From contig NZ_QWVS01000002.1 in assembly GCF_003570725.1 (NCBI RefSeq), positions 1 through 64,000 of the forward strand: a stretch of DNA of 64,000 nucleotides, written 5' to 3'. Both the position numbers and the translations under genes were made by a program. This document shows positions 52,518 through 61,107 of this stretch, piece by piece (the stretch's first letter is position 1; every line of letters starts with the position of its first letter). Source of the DNA: Peribacillus asahii (GTDB lineage: Bacteria; Bacillota; Bacilli; Bacillales; DSM-1321). The notes beneath the pieces were generated by a model. It ran no database searches. It had not been told where the DNA came from and saw nothing but the letters and a program-made list of their open reading frames with translations.

Positions 52518-53750
52518 TTATTTAAATAATAGCGGTAATTGAGTAACGATTGTATAACCACCCATTAATGCCATAACTACTACTACAAATATACCTGAGA
52601 TTGTTAACCATAATGGATGCTTATAATCCCCTACAATGCTCTTCTTATAGGCAGCAATTAAAAGTGTCCCAAGAGCAATTGGAAGAATTAATCCATTAAG
52701 AGCACCTACTAAAATTAGTACTTTGACAGGCTTTCCAATTACTACGAAACAAAGGGTTGAAACAACGATAAAGCCAATAATAATCCAGTTCGCTTTTTGA
52801 TTTATTTTTTCACTAAATGTTCTGACAAAAGAAACAGACGTATACGCAGCGCCTACTACTGATGTAATGGCTGCAGCCCACATAACGACACCGAATATTT
52901 TATAACCAATATTACCAGCAGCAAGCTGAAACACCGATGCAGGTGGATTATCCGGATCAATTGGCAAACCTTTAGCTACAACACCAAGGACGGCTAAAAA
53001 TAAGGCAATTCGCATGACGGAAGTAATTAAAATACCAACCACTGAACTTTTTGTAACTTCAGGTAGTGCCCCTACCCCTTTCACTCCAGCATCAAGCAAA
53101 CGATGTCCACCAGCAAATGTAATATAGCCACCTACTGTTCCACCAACTAATGTAACAATCGCAATAATATCAATTTTGTCTGGTGCGAACGTTTTCACAA
53201 CTGCTTCTCCGACTGGAGGAGATGTTGTAAAAGCAACATATATCATCAAACCAATCATGACAAAACCAGCAATTTGGGTAAAACGATCCATCGCTTTTCC
53301 AGCTTCTTTTACAACGAAAATTAATATAGCAATGACTGCACTAATAAGGGCTCCAGTTATTGGAGAGATTCCTAACATTGCATTTAAACCGAGTCCAGCT
53401 CCCGCAATATTCCCGATATTAAATGCGAGTCCTCCTATTACAATAAGCGCCGCAAGAACATAACCTAGTCCAGGAAAAACCATATTAGCAATGTCTTGTC
53501 CCCTTCTTTCAGAGACAGCAATAATTCTCCATACATTTGTTTGAGCAAAAATATCAAGAATAACCGAAATAAGAATCACAAATCCAAAACTGGCTGCAAG
53601 ACTTTGAGTGAAAACGGTTGTTTGAGTTAAAAAGCCTGGACCGATGGCTGATGTTGCCATCAGAAATGCTGCGCCCATTAATAAAGTCCAGTTAATTTTT
53701 GGTTTAGCAGAAGGATTTTGTTGTGAGGGTGCTTGTTTACGTTGCTCCAA
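52518..53750 (-). CDS. ycsG: NRAMP-family transporter YcsG
   Basis: This 410-aa membrane protein with about eleven helices belongs to the NRAMP-like YcsG group: GAAFLMATSAIGPGFLTQTTVFTQ near the N terminus (helix 1 with the DPGN-like site altered to TSAIGPGF). The metal-binding Asp-Pro-Gly-Asn of true NRAMP metal carriers is absent, so it may import an organic substrate such as oxoproline rather than Mn or Fe. It lies between pxpA and ycsI. The TTG start follows GAGGAAG. Confidence 0.85.
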   Translation of the reverse strand: MEQRKQAPSQQNPSAKPKINWTLLMGAAFLMATSAIGPGFLTQTTVFTQSLAASFGFVILISVILDIFAQTNVWRIIAVSERRGQDIANMVFPGLGYVLAALIVIGGLAFNIGNIAGAGLGLNAMLGISPITGALISAVIAILIFVVKEAGKAMDRFTQIAGFVMIGLMIYVAFTTSPPVGEAVVKTFAPDKIDIIAIVTLVGGTVGGYITFAGGHRLLDAGVKGVGALPEVTKSSVVGILITSVMRIALFLAVLGVVAKGLPIDPDNPPASVFQLAAGNIGYKIFGVVMWAAAITSVVGAAYTSVSFVRTFSEKINQKANWIIIGFIVVSTLCFVVIGKPVKVLILVGALNGLILPIALGTLLIAAYKKSIVGDYKHPLWLTISGIFVVVVMALMGGYTIVTQLPLLFK

Positions 53751-53774
53751 TAGAATCTTCCTCTCTGATGTTTG

Positions 53775-54539
53775 TTAATATTTCAAAATAGACTTAATTG
53801 TAATTTCTGATAATTCTAGAGACTTTTTCACATGGCGTGCAAAACTTAAGGCATGTGCTCCATCACCATGAATACAAATCGTATCGGCCTTTAAAGTTAC
53901 ATCGGTCCCCTGCTGTGACAAGACTTTCCCTTCCTTAACCATTCGAATCACTTGTGCAACAGCATCATCATCATTTTCTATCAATGCATTTTTTTCATTT
54001 CGAGAAGTTAATGAACCATCTTGTTGATATGTTCGATCTGCGAACACTTCATTAGCCGTTTGTAATCCAATAGCTTGTCCAGCTCGTACTAATTCACTTC
54101 CTGATAAGCCAAATAAAACGAGTTCAGGATTTACTTTGTAGACCGCTTCAGCAATAGCCCTAGACAAGTCTTTGTTTTTTGCCGCCATATTGTATAATGC
54201 ACCGTGAGGTTTCACATGCTGCATTCGACCACCTTCTGATTGTAAAAAACCATTTAAAGCGCCGATTTGGTACACGACAATATCATAAGCTTCTTGTGGT
54301 GAAATATTTATATTTCGGCGACCAAATCCTATTAAATCTTGTAAACCAGGGTGGGCTCCAATTTTAACCTGCTTTTCTAAAGCAAGCTGTACCGTTTTTC
54401 TCATAACAGTCGGATCACCCGCATGAAATCCACAAGCCACATTCACTGATGTTACATAATCTAAAATGGCTTCATCATTTCCAATTTGATATGCGCCAAA
54501 ACTCTCTCCTAAATCACAATTCAAATCAACTATATTCAT
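53775..54539 (-). CDS. pxpA: 5-oxoprolinase subunit A (LamB/YcsF family)
   Basis: This 254-aa protein of the LamB/YcsF family has [22 protein letters not shown] at the start, [45 protein letters not shown] and [11 protein letters not shown] near the end, all family hallmarks. PxpA is the subunit that hydrolyses activated 5-oxoproline. It is the first gene of the pxpA-ycsG-ycsI-pxpB-pxpC operon, with the same order as ycsF-G-I-kipI-kipA in B. subtilis. GGGAGGAG precedes the ATG. Confidence 0.93.
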   Translation of the reverse strand: MNIVDLNCDLGESFGAYQIGNDEAILDYVTSVNVACGFHAGDPTVMRKTVQLALEKQVKIGAHPGLQDLIGFGRRNINISPQEAYDIVVYQIGALNGFLQSEGGRMQHVKPHGALYNMAAKNKDLSRAIAEAVYKVNPELVLFGLSGSELVRAGQAIGLQTANEVFADRTYQQDGSLTSRNEKNALIENDDDAVAQVIRMVKEGKVLSQQGTDVTLKADTICIHGDGAHALSFARHVKKSLELSEITIKSILKY

Positions 54540-54836
54540 AGCCTGCTCCTCCCTTTTACTAAAAATTCAAACAATAAAGCATGTTGATTACTATAAAATC
54601 TAATAATTCCCTTTCATCAAATCCATTTCCCGAAATTCGGGATTTATGTATCAATTTTCGGAACATTTTTATTTTATCATGGGTTTTTTATTTCAACAAC
54701 ATTTTTCGCCACACAATCTTACATATACTTTCTTTTTTTCTATAAAATGTTTTGACGTAAAAAAGAGAAAGGAGCTAGCGGATTAGACCCACATACTCCT
54801 CAAAATCCCCTCTTATCTTTTTAACCTCAATTATTA

Positions 54837-55223
54837 TTAGGCTTTATACTCTGCCTGATAGGAGTTCTCTCCCGCATGAACTGAAAGCAGCGTATCAGCA
54901 TAACCCACGAGACGATTTACAATTTCATCGGAAATCGCATAAACAAGCGGATGCAGCTGTGAAACATATAATTCCCTAGCATCAAAAATAATCGTTGTAT
55001 TGATAAATATATCTCGATTGCCGTATAAATTATAATGGATAATCACCTTTCCTGCTGCACCACCTGTTTGCGGGTCTTTAAATCCCGGCAGGAAAACATA
55101 CCATTCTTCCGCAGTAGCGGAGCGAAAGTTTTTAATGAACTGTAGCCCTTCTACTTCTTTTTTTATACGCAGTTTCAAATGGGGATCTATAACTTCTACT
55201 ACATTTTCCTTGTTTTGATCCAT
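54837..55223 (-). CDS. Hypothetical protein, 128 aa
   Basis: A soluble alpha/beta protein with WYVFLPGFKDPQTGGAAGKVIIHYNLY in the middle and a helical C terminus. No family is recognised and no signal peptide or membrane helix is present. It lies 19 bp after the HMA-like gene and is probably co-transcribed with it. The start has TAGGTTC upstream, a weak ribosome site. Confidence 0.55.
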   Translation of the reverse strand: MDQNKENVVEVIDPHLKLRIKKEVEGLQFIKNFRSATAEEWYVFLPGFKDPQTGGAAGKVIIHYNLYGNRDIFINTTIIFDARELYVSQLHPLVYAISDEIVNRLVGYADTLLSVHAGENSYQAEYKA

Positions 55224-55242
55224 ATGAACCTACCTAGCTTTT

Positions 55243-55452
55243 TTATTCTGAAAGATGTAATCCATGCTGCTGGATTTTTTGTTTGATTTTCTCCTGATTA
55301 ATCTGATTTTCATTGTAAGTAATCTTTACTTCCCCATCCTCGATGTCTACTAAAGCTCTTTCAATCCCATTCATTTGTACAAGAATTGTTTCTAATGTTT
55401 GAATAGGCTGTTCATTTACTGCTTCCTTCACATAAATAGTCATATCCTGCAA
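55243..55452 (-). CDS. HMA-like domain protein without the CxxC metal site
   Basis: This 69-aa protein has the beta-alpha-beta-beta-alpha-beta order of heavy-metal-associated domains (TIYVKEAVNEQPIQTLETIL, GIERALVDIEDGEVKITYNEN, then INQEKIKQKIQQHG), like CopZ. The metal-binding MxCxxC is replaced by KEAVNEQ, so it should not bind copper. The TTG start has AAGGAGG eight bases upstream. Possible roles are protein binding or a regulator remnant. It is upstream of a 128-aa unknown. Confidence 0.65.
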   Translation of the reverse strand: MQDMTIYVKEAVNEQPIQTLETILVQMNGIERALVDIEDGEVKITYNENQINQEKIKQKIQQHGLHLSE

Positions 55453-55523
55453 CTACAAAACCTCCTTTTTCTCCGTGAATTTTTTAAAGGCTCACAGGCA
55501 CGTATCTTTCGCTATAAGTATTT

Positions 55524-55682
55524 CTACTTTTTTGATTCCTGTAATTTATCTCTTGTTTCTTCACTTGAAACAGATTCCAGCCCATATCCTGTTGAACTTA
55601 TATCCAATCTTTTGTCATTAGCTTTTCTTTTCATGCTTAAATTCGATTCATCATAATATGAACCTAAATGGTCTTTCTTCAT
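55524..55682 (-). CDS. Small hydrophilic protein, 52 aa
   Basis: Start ATG 55682 follows TTGGAGG. The product MKKDHLGSYYDESNLSMKRK and the rest is charged and predicted disordered, with a serine- and glutamate-rich end. No family is recognised. Many small Bacillus proteins of this type are sporulation-expressed, but nothing here shows it. Confidence 0.5.
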   Translation of the reverse strand: MKKDHLGSYYDESNLSMKRKANDKRLDISSTGYGLESVSSEETRDKLQESKK

Positions 55683-55784
55683 ATCAGAACCTCCAAATAT
55701 AGGGATAAAAATAGTGTCTACATACAAATGAAAAATATGTACCATCAGAAAGGAGTGGCCTTATCTAAACTTCCTAAATAACCC

Positions 55785-55828
55785 AAAAAGCTGCCCAAAA
55801 ACTTTAAAGTTCACCAGGGCAGCTTTTT
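55785..55828. terminator. Bidirectional terminator
   Basis: AAAAAGCTGCCC and GGGCAGCTTTTT form a perfect 12-bp stem with a 20-base loop holding a smaller ACTTTAAAGT hairpin. Confidence 0.75.
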
Positions 55829-55834
55829 CCTCAT

Positions 55835-55925
55835 TTATTTATGGTAGTCCATCGTGCTTAATGAGTCCATATAGCTAGCAATCATCGCTACAATGGTACT
55901 TGCTTCTTCCTTACTAAAAATAAAA
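55835..55925 (-). pseudogene. Duplicated tail of the 57369 gene
   Basis: The last about 28 codons here (ending IFSKEEASTIVAMIASYMDS then LSTMDYHK) are nearly identical to the C terminus of the 220-aa protein at 57369 (IFSKEEASTIIAMIASHMDS, LSTMDYHN). The upstream part is replaced by a terminator hairpin of the acyltransferase gene. The copy and the full gene flank that acyltransferase, so the tail is the scar of a duplication or insertion. Confidence 0.75.
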
Positions 55926-55963
55926 GGGAAAATGCTCAAATAATTTTTTTTGCATTTTCCCTT
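55924..55963 (-). terminator. Terminator of the acyltransferase gene
   Basis: AAGGGAAAATGC and GCATTTTCCCTT form a perfect 12-bp stem; TTTTATTTTT follows on the minus strand, which is already the start of the duplicated gene tail. Confidence 0.7.
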
Positions 55964-55978
55964 AATTTATATTGTAGT

Positions 55979-57073
55979 TTAACTAGCTTTCCTTTGTACC
56001 TCTTGATATTTTACTTTCTTTGGAGCTGCAACTGTAACAACAAATTGACCAAACGGAATTTTATTAATAATTTTGACTAACAAAATTGAAGAAAGTACAG
56101 TAATAAGAAAAGCTAAAGGGATCCATCTTGTTTTAGTTAATAGTTCAGCTGTGTAATTTTGCATTACATATAAAACCATTGGGTGAACTAAATAAATCCC
56201 CATCGATAAATTACCAAGTTCGAGTATATAGCTTCTTATTTTCTCCCAACGCCCCATAGCATAATAAATACCAACTAGTACAACAAGGAGTAATGGCATA
56301 TGAAATAAATTAGCAATGCGTGTAGATGAAAAAAAACCGAATGTATTGTACTCATATATAACGAAACATAGACTAATAGCACCAAGCAAAATAGTAAATT
56401 TCACATTTTCTTCAATCCATTTTACAAGTGGTTCCCAAAAGTATACTAAAAGTCCTCCGAAGATAAAATAAAAGATCCACTTAAATATTGATGATCTATC
56501 CTGAATAAATAGATTAAAAGTTTCATTTCCTGTATCAACTGGTTGCCTCATAAAAAAGTAATTTATGAAAAAAGCTATAATTGTTAAAGCTAACATACTA
56601 TTTTTAGTTTTAGCCAATTGTAAAATAGGGAATAGTAGATAAAACTGAATCACCACAACAATAAAATAAAGATGATAATAACTATCACCCAGTGAAAAGA
56701 GAACTAAAAAATCTTTTACACTGGCTCCCCCCTCGAGCCAAGGAAATTTATACTGTTTAACAAGTAAATAAAGAAAACTCCATATCAAAAACGGTATAAC
56801 AATTTTAGTAAATCTAGATGCAACAAACTTTTTAAAATTAAAGCCTTTTTTAATTGCTTGATTGTATAACAGAAAACCGCTCAAGATTGCAAAAAACGGT
56901 GTACCATATCTTGCAACTTGATTTAAAAATAGTGTCAGCCAATTGAAGTTCTGATCATTTAAATGATAATTCCTTGCTGTGACATGAACCATCACAACCA
57001 ATAAACAAGCTATACCACGTATAAAATTCAACTCGTAAAAATATCGAGTTTTTTTATTTAGCTCTCTCCCCAT
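55979..57073 (-). CDS. Acyltransferase 3 family membrane protein
   Basis: This 364-aa protein has about ten membrane helices and the acyltransferase-3 start FIRGIACLLVVMVHVTARNY with the conserved His/Arg, then FFAILSGFLLY and the YLVHPMVLY block near residue 305. Such enzymes O-acetylate cell-wall or surface polysaccharides using acyl-CoA or a carrier. ATG 57073 has AAGGAG eight bases upstream. Its neighbours are two copies of the same gene tail, so it may have been inserted here. The acceptor is unknown. Confidence 0.85.
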   Translation of the reverse strand: MGRELNKKTRYFYELNFIRGIACLLVVMVHVTARNYHLNDQNFNWLTLFLNQVARYGTPFFAILSGFLLYNQAIKKGFNFKKFVASRFTKIVIPFLIWSFLYLLVKQYKFPWLEGGASVKDFLVLFSLGDSYYHLYFIVVVIQFYLLFPILQLAKTKNSMLALTIIAFFINYFFMRQPVDTGNETFNLFIQDRSSIFKWIFYFIFGGLLVYFWEPLVKWIEENVKFTILLGAISLCFVIYEYNTFGFFSSTRIANLFHMPLLLVVLVGIYYAMGRWEKIRSYILELGNLSMGIYLVHPMVLYVMQNYTAELLTKTRWIPLAFLITVLSSILLVKIINKIPFGQFVVTVAAPKKVKYQEVQRKAS

Positions 57074-57248
57074 AAACAACTTCTCCTTATGACTTTATCT
57101 CTATATAACCCCAAAATTATACTACTCCAATTTAGAAAAATAAACACAAAAAGTATAATTCCATAATGGCTAGTCACCTCCTTCGTACACAAGGCAGCCA
57201 AATACGGCGTATATTACAATCACAAACGAAACGGATTAAGGCAAAATT

Positions 57249-57289
57249 AAAGGGCATGATTCCGGTATTGTACCGGAATCATGCCCTTT
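57249..57289 (-). terminator. Terminator after the 57369 gene
   Basis: A perfect 19-bp stem (AAAGGGCATGATTCCGGTA and complement) with a three-base loop; TTTAATTTT follows on the minus strand. Confidence 0.75.
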
Positions 57290-57368
57290 ACTTTGCCCAA
57301 TGAAATAAAGCGTCTAAATTTATGAGTCACTTCAAACATACAAATTTTTCAGTGGGGCCTGTTTTCGT

Positions 57369-58019
57369 TTAATTATGATAATCCATGGTGCTCAAAGAAT
57401 CCATATGGCTAGCAATCATCGCTATAATGGTGCTTGCTTCTTCCTTACTGAAAATAAAGTTGGTTTCGTCTTTTAACATTTCTTCATCGTCCGTCCAAAT
57501 ACGGTTGATTCGTTTTAGTACACCATCTCCCGTTTCTTGGACAATCCCAAACTGATAGGTCACTTCTACTTCATTTTCTTGAAAATAAGCAGTGACCTCA
57601 GGAGTTTCCCATTCTACATCTATTTCCTCAAACAATTCTGCTACTTCATCCTCATCTGAATCGTAGAACTCCTGTTCCTCATCTACAAATACCTCTTCTA
57701 CGCTATCGTCATCCAGATACATATGGAAGCTTTCATGAACAGCATCAATAATATCCTCTATATCAGCCAATACAACCTTACTGGCTTGGCCAATATCTGG
57801 TTCAAAAGATTCGATATAGAATTCTTCATTATGCGGATCGAAAAAAAGCGTACAAAAATATTCTCTTTCAACACCTTCATTTTCAATAAAAAACTCGATT
57901 CTTGGATGTTTTGCCCCGCGTTCTATCGACATTCCGCCATTTTCATCATATTTATCACAAATTGAATCGAGACTATCCTCTAATTCGCTACAAACTCTGT
58001 CAAACCATTCTAAAGACAT
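57369..58019 (-). CDS. Acidic hypothetical protein, 216 aa
   Basis: A strongly acidic soluble protein with an Asp/Glu-rich middle (YDSDEDEVAELFEEIDVEWE) and a helical end (EEASTIIAMIASHMDSLSTM). No known domain is recognised. ATG 58019 is preferred because AGGGTGG precedes it; an upstream in-frame start lacks a site. Its C-terminal tail is duplicated 1.4 kb away at 55835, so the gene or the locus has been rearranged. Confidence 0.55.
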   Translation of the reverse strand: MSLEWFDRVCSELEDSLDSICDKYDENGGMSIERGAKHPRIEFFIENEGVEREYFCTLFFDPHNEEFYIESFEPDIGQASKVVLADIEDIIDAVHESFHMYLDDDSVEEVFVDEEQEFYDSDEDEVAELFEEIDVEWETPEVTAYFQENEVEVTYQFGIVQETGDGVLKRINRIWTDDEEMLKDETNFIFSKEEASTIIAMIASHMDSLSTMDYHN

Positions 58020-58217
58020 ATAAGATTCCACCCTTTTTATATAATCATCTTTATTATGAGCTTTTAACGTCGAGGCTTCCTATTTAATTAATTGTAAACT
58101 TGGGCGATTCATCCTTTCCCTTATAGAACATGTTAAGGTTATGGAATAACTTTTTTGTTTAAGACCATACAATTAGCGAAACAATATAAACGTTTTCATT
58201 AGAAAGGAGGAACTCTC

Positions 58218-58370
58218 ATGCAGAAAGGACAAAAATCACCTAATAACAACCTAAACATTACTAGTGACCTTATGAATGGCGAGCCTAATAAAAGTATTCC
58301 ATCTGGAACTAACCGTGTTCCGGCTGGAACGGTAGGACAAAAAGATGGCAATAAAACAAAATTGACTTAA
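58218..58370 (+). CDS. Small hydrophilic protein, 50 aa
   Basis: ATG 58218 has AAAGGAGG seven bases upstream. The product MQKGQKSPNNNLNITSDLMN continues with GEPNKSIPSGTNRVPAGTVG and is rich in Gly, Asn, Ser and Lys with no hydrophobic core. The composition recalls small spore or intrinsically disordered Bacillus proteins, but no family is recognised. It is a lone rightward gene. Confidence 0.55.
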   Translation: MQKGQKSPNNNLNITSDLMNGEPNKSIPSGTNRVPAGTVGQKDGNKTKLT

Positions 58371-58519
58371 AAGACTAAACCTTATGCGGGATGGAAGTCG
58401 TACCAAAATACAGTTTAGCTGTAAAGTAATTTCCCACCGCTAACGAGGACATTAACGCCGAAAATGAAGACATTTTTTATTATAAGGTATGCAAAATATG
58501 ATGGATTTTAATAAAAAAA

Positions 58520-58552
58520 CAAAGGTTTAGTCTCGTTTCGACTAAACCTTTG
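58520..58552 (-). terminator. Terminator of the EamA transporter gene
   Basis: CAAAGGTTTAGTC and GACTAAACCTTTG form a 13-bp stem with a seven-base loop and seven T on the minus strand. Confidence 0.8.
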
Positions 58553-58595
58553 CTCACCTCTGTTTATTACTTTTATCTCAGTATGTAATTCACAA

Positions 58596-59510
58596 TCATA
58601 TTTTTTCCTGAAGAGTCGTATATTTATATTCTGGTTCACCTTTCTTCGGACGATTCACTAAATAAATGCTGCTGGCAATTAAAATAAGTCCAATAAAAAG
58701 AGAAAGTGTAAAGGGCTCTCCTAAAAACAAAGTCCCAAATAATACCGCGATAAGTGGTACAAGAAACGTACTGGAAGCTACTTTGCTAGTCTCACCAGAA
58801 TTTAATAACTTAAAGTAAAGGATATAAGCTACAGGAATGCCTAAAGTGGACCCAAAAACTAATCCAAATATATAGGTACTATTCCAAGCAACGTCTGACC
58901 AACTTTCAGTTCCTAATCCCATACCCGTCAGCACTACTCCTCCCAATACAGACTGTAGAGCTACCAGCCACAAGGAGTCAACCTTAGGACTTACTTTCTT
59001 CACATAAATGACACCCAAAGTCCAGCTAATAGCAGTAATTATAGCTAATGCGACACCTAAAGGTGAAACTTGGCCAGAAATGCTGCCTGTACTTACGGCT
59101 CCTACACCTAGGAAACCAATAACAAGACCAATAACTTTTATGGCGGACATTGTTTCTCCTAACCAAACCCAAGCAAAAATACCGATAAGCACCGGTTGTA
59201 AATACACAATGACTGAAAACAAACCTCCTGGTAAATACATTAAACCAATTGTTTGAAGTCCAAAGAAGAGCACAGTATTGAATAACGCAGAAACACAATA
59301 GATACGCCAATTTTCACTCCATCTTATGCTTTTTCTTTTTGGAAAACATAAAATAGACAATAATACTCCCCCAATAAGAGCACGCATCCCAGCGTATAAA
59401 AGAGGTGGGGTATAAGAAAGCGTATACTTATAAATAGGCCAGCATAGTCCCCATATTAGAACGAGACATGCCATATGTATAATCATTTTTCTACGTAATA
59501 GTTCTATCAT
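58596..59510 (-). CDS. EamA-family drug/metabolite transporter
   Basis: This 304-aa protein has ten predicted helices in two EamA repeats: the first with LIWGLCWPIYKY and GGLFSVIVYLQPVLIGIFAW, the second with AISWTLGVIYVKKV and LVPLIAVLFGTLFLGEPF. Such DMT carriers export amino acids, nucleosides or drugs; the substrate cannot be told. GGGGAGAAGG precedes the ATG. It is divergent from the FUSC-type exporter gene at 59798 and has its own terminator. Confidence 0.88.
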   Translation of the reverse strand: MIELLRRKMIIHMACLVLIWGLCWPIYKYTLSYTPPLLYAGMRALIGGVLLSILCFPKRKSIRWSENWRIYCVSALFNTVLFFGLQTIGLMYLPGGLFSVIVYLQPVLIGIFAWVWLGETMSAIKVIGLVIGFLGVGAVSTGSISGQVSPLGVALAIITAISWTLGVIYVKKVSPKVDSLWLVALQSVLGGVVLTGMGLGTESWSDVAWNSTYIFGLVFGSTLGIPVAYILYFKLLNSGETSKVASSTFLVPLIAVLFGTLFLGEPFTLSLFIGLILIASSIYLVNRPKKGEPEYKYTTLQEKI

Positions 59511-59797
59511 TTTTTCCTTCTCCCCTTTGAGCTTTACTAATATTTTAGAAAAATATAATTTGTAATACTATATTGATGGAATTTCGCTGTAAAAACAAGG
59601 AAAATACTCATTATTTCACATCTACTTAACTATTTAATACAAACTGTTATTTCAATAAACGAAAAAGAAAGAAATATTAATCTTATCACCAAAAGGAATT
59701 GAAAAAGTCGAGGTTACACCGTATATTTGAAAGGATAATTTATGACATCATATCATTGAGATTAAAGAGTACGTCCGAAATGGAGGATTTGAGCATT

Positions 59798-60838
59798 GTG
59801 AAGTTAGGCCCACGAGTTATTAAAACAGGAATGGCTGTTACACTTGCTTTATATGTTTGTTCTTTGTTTAATCTTGAATCAGCGGTGTTTGCTGGAATAG
59901 CTGCCATTTTTACAATCCAACCATCGATTTACCGAACATGGAAACATATTTGGAATCAAGTGCAAACAAATACCCTCGGTGCTATTATCGCACTAATTGC
60001 TTTGCATTTTCTTGGGAATGATCCATTTGCCATGGGTCTTGTTATGATCATCGTAATTTTAATAAGTTTAAAATTAAAGATGGAGGAAACCATTTCACTT
60101 ACATTAGTTACCGTACTCGCAATCATGAGTGCACACGGAAATGAGGATTTGAGCTTTGCTTTACATCGCTTTGGAATTATTTTAATTGGAATAACATCAG
60201 CTTTATTAGTGAATATTTTTATTTTCCCACCCAATTACAAGAAAAATTACATAGAGAAAATTCATACTATTTTTCAAAATATGTCACTCCTTATGCGAAC
60301 GGCTATTTCCAATGAAATGACAGAAAAATCGTTTCAAGATCAACTAAAGCAATTAGAAAATGATATTTTAAAATTAGAAGAGCAGTATAAGCTATTTGAT
60401 GAAGAACGCGAAAAAATGGCAAAATTAAACAACATGAATTTACGCGAAATTGTCGTGTTCAAGCAAATGCTTAAATCCCTTCAACAAGGATTTATTGTAT
60501 TGGAAAATATCGACTCCTTTTATTTTCAAAGCAAACCAAGTACAGAAGAAAATTTATTATTTGATCAACATTTAGAACATTTAATCAAGTATCATGAACT
60601 TTTTTTATTAAAGTATGATGGAAAAATAAAAATTGATGAACCCCAACTTGAAAGCAATATTATGGAGCAAACAATTTCCTTTTTAGAAAAAGTTATTTAT
60701 TCCTATAACGAAGACCATAAACAAAAAATTCAACTTGCTGTAATCGGATCATCCATTTATAATTATGCGTTTCAAATTGAGCGGTTAAATCGTCTAGTTG
60801 AACAATATATTAAAAAAACTCGGTTAAACAACGGCTGA
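59798..60838 (+). CDS. FUSC/aromatic acid exporter family protein
   Basis: This 346-aa protein has about six N-terminal helices (VIKTGMAVTLALYVCSLFNL; AGIAAIFTIQPSIYRTWKHI with the family motif; AIIALIALHFLGNDPFAM) and a long helical cytoplasmic C-terminal domain, the layout of ArAE/FUSC proteins such as YqjA or YgaE. They export aromatic acids or related compounds. GTG 59798 is preferred over the TTG at 59699 because GGAGG precedes it and because homologues usually begin MKLGxR. A terminator follows at 60964. Confidence 0.85.
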   Translation: MKLGPRVIKTGMAVTLALYVCSLFNLESAVFAGIAAIFTIQPSIYRTWKHIWNQVQTNTLGAIIALIALHFLGNDPFAMGLVMIIVILISLKLKMEETISLTLVTVLAIMSAHGNEDLSFALHRFGIILIGITSALLVNIFIFPPNYKKNYIEKIHTIFQNMSLLMRTAISNEMTEKSFQDQLKQLENDILKLEEQYKLFDEEREKMAKLNNMNLREIVVFKQMLKSLQQGFIVLENIDSFYFQSKPSTEENLLFDQHLEHLIKYHELFLLKYDGKIKIDEPQLESNIMEQTISFLEKVIYSYNEDHKQKIQLAVIGSSIYNYAFQIERLNRLVEQYIKKTRLNNG

Positions 60839-60963
60839 ATGCTGATATAAAAGCATCTCCTGAATACATATCTGCAAGAATTACTTATAAATATAGCAAT
60901 GGAATTATTAGACTATAGACCGATTCCCCTATGATTTGATTAACTATTGAGCATTCAAGAATT

Positions 60964-61006
60964 AAAAAACATATATCCCTACTTAGTACAGGGATATATG
61001 TTTTTT
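60964..61006. terminator. Bidirectional terminator between FUSC and MFS genes
   Basis: AAAAAACATATATCCCT and AGGGATATATGTTTTTT form a perfect 17-bp stem with a nine-base loop. Confidence 0.8.
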
Positions 61007-61107
61007 AACATTTCATGTTACTTCTCTCTATTCTTCATTCTTTCAATTAAACACGTTCCTTACGCTGATTTTCGAGAGAAGTATGCTCTAGACTTGTTTC
61101 ATACTGT

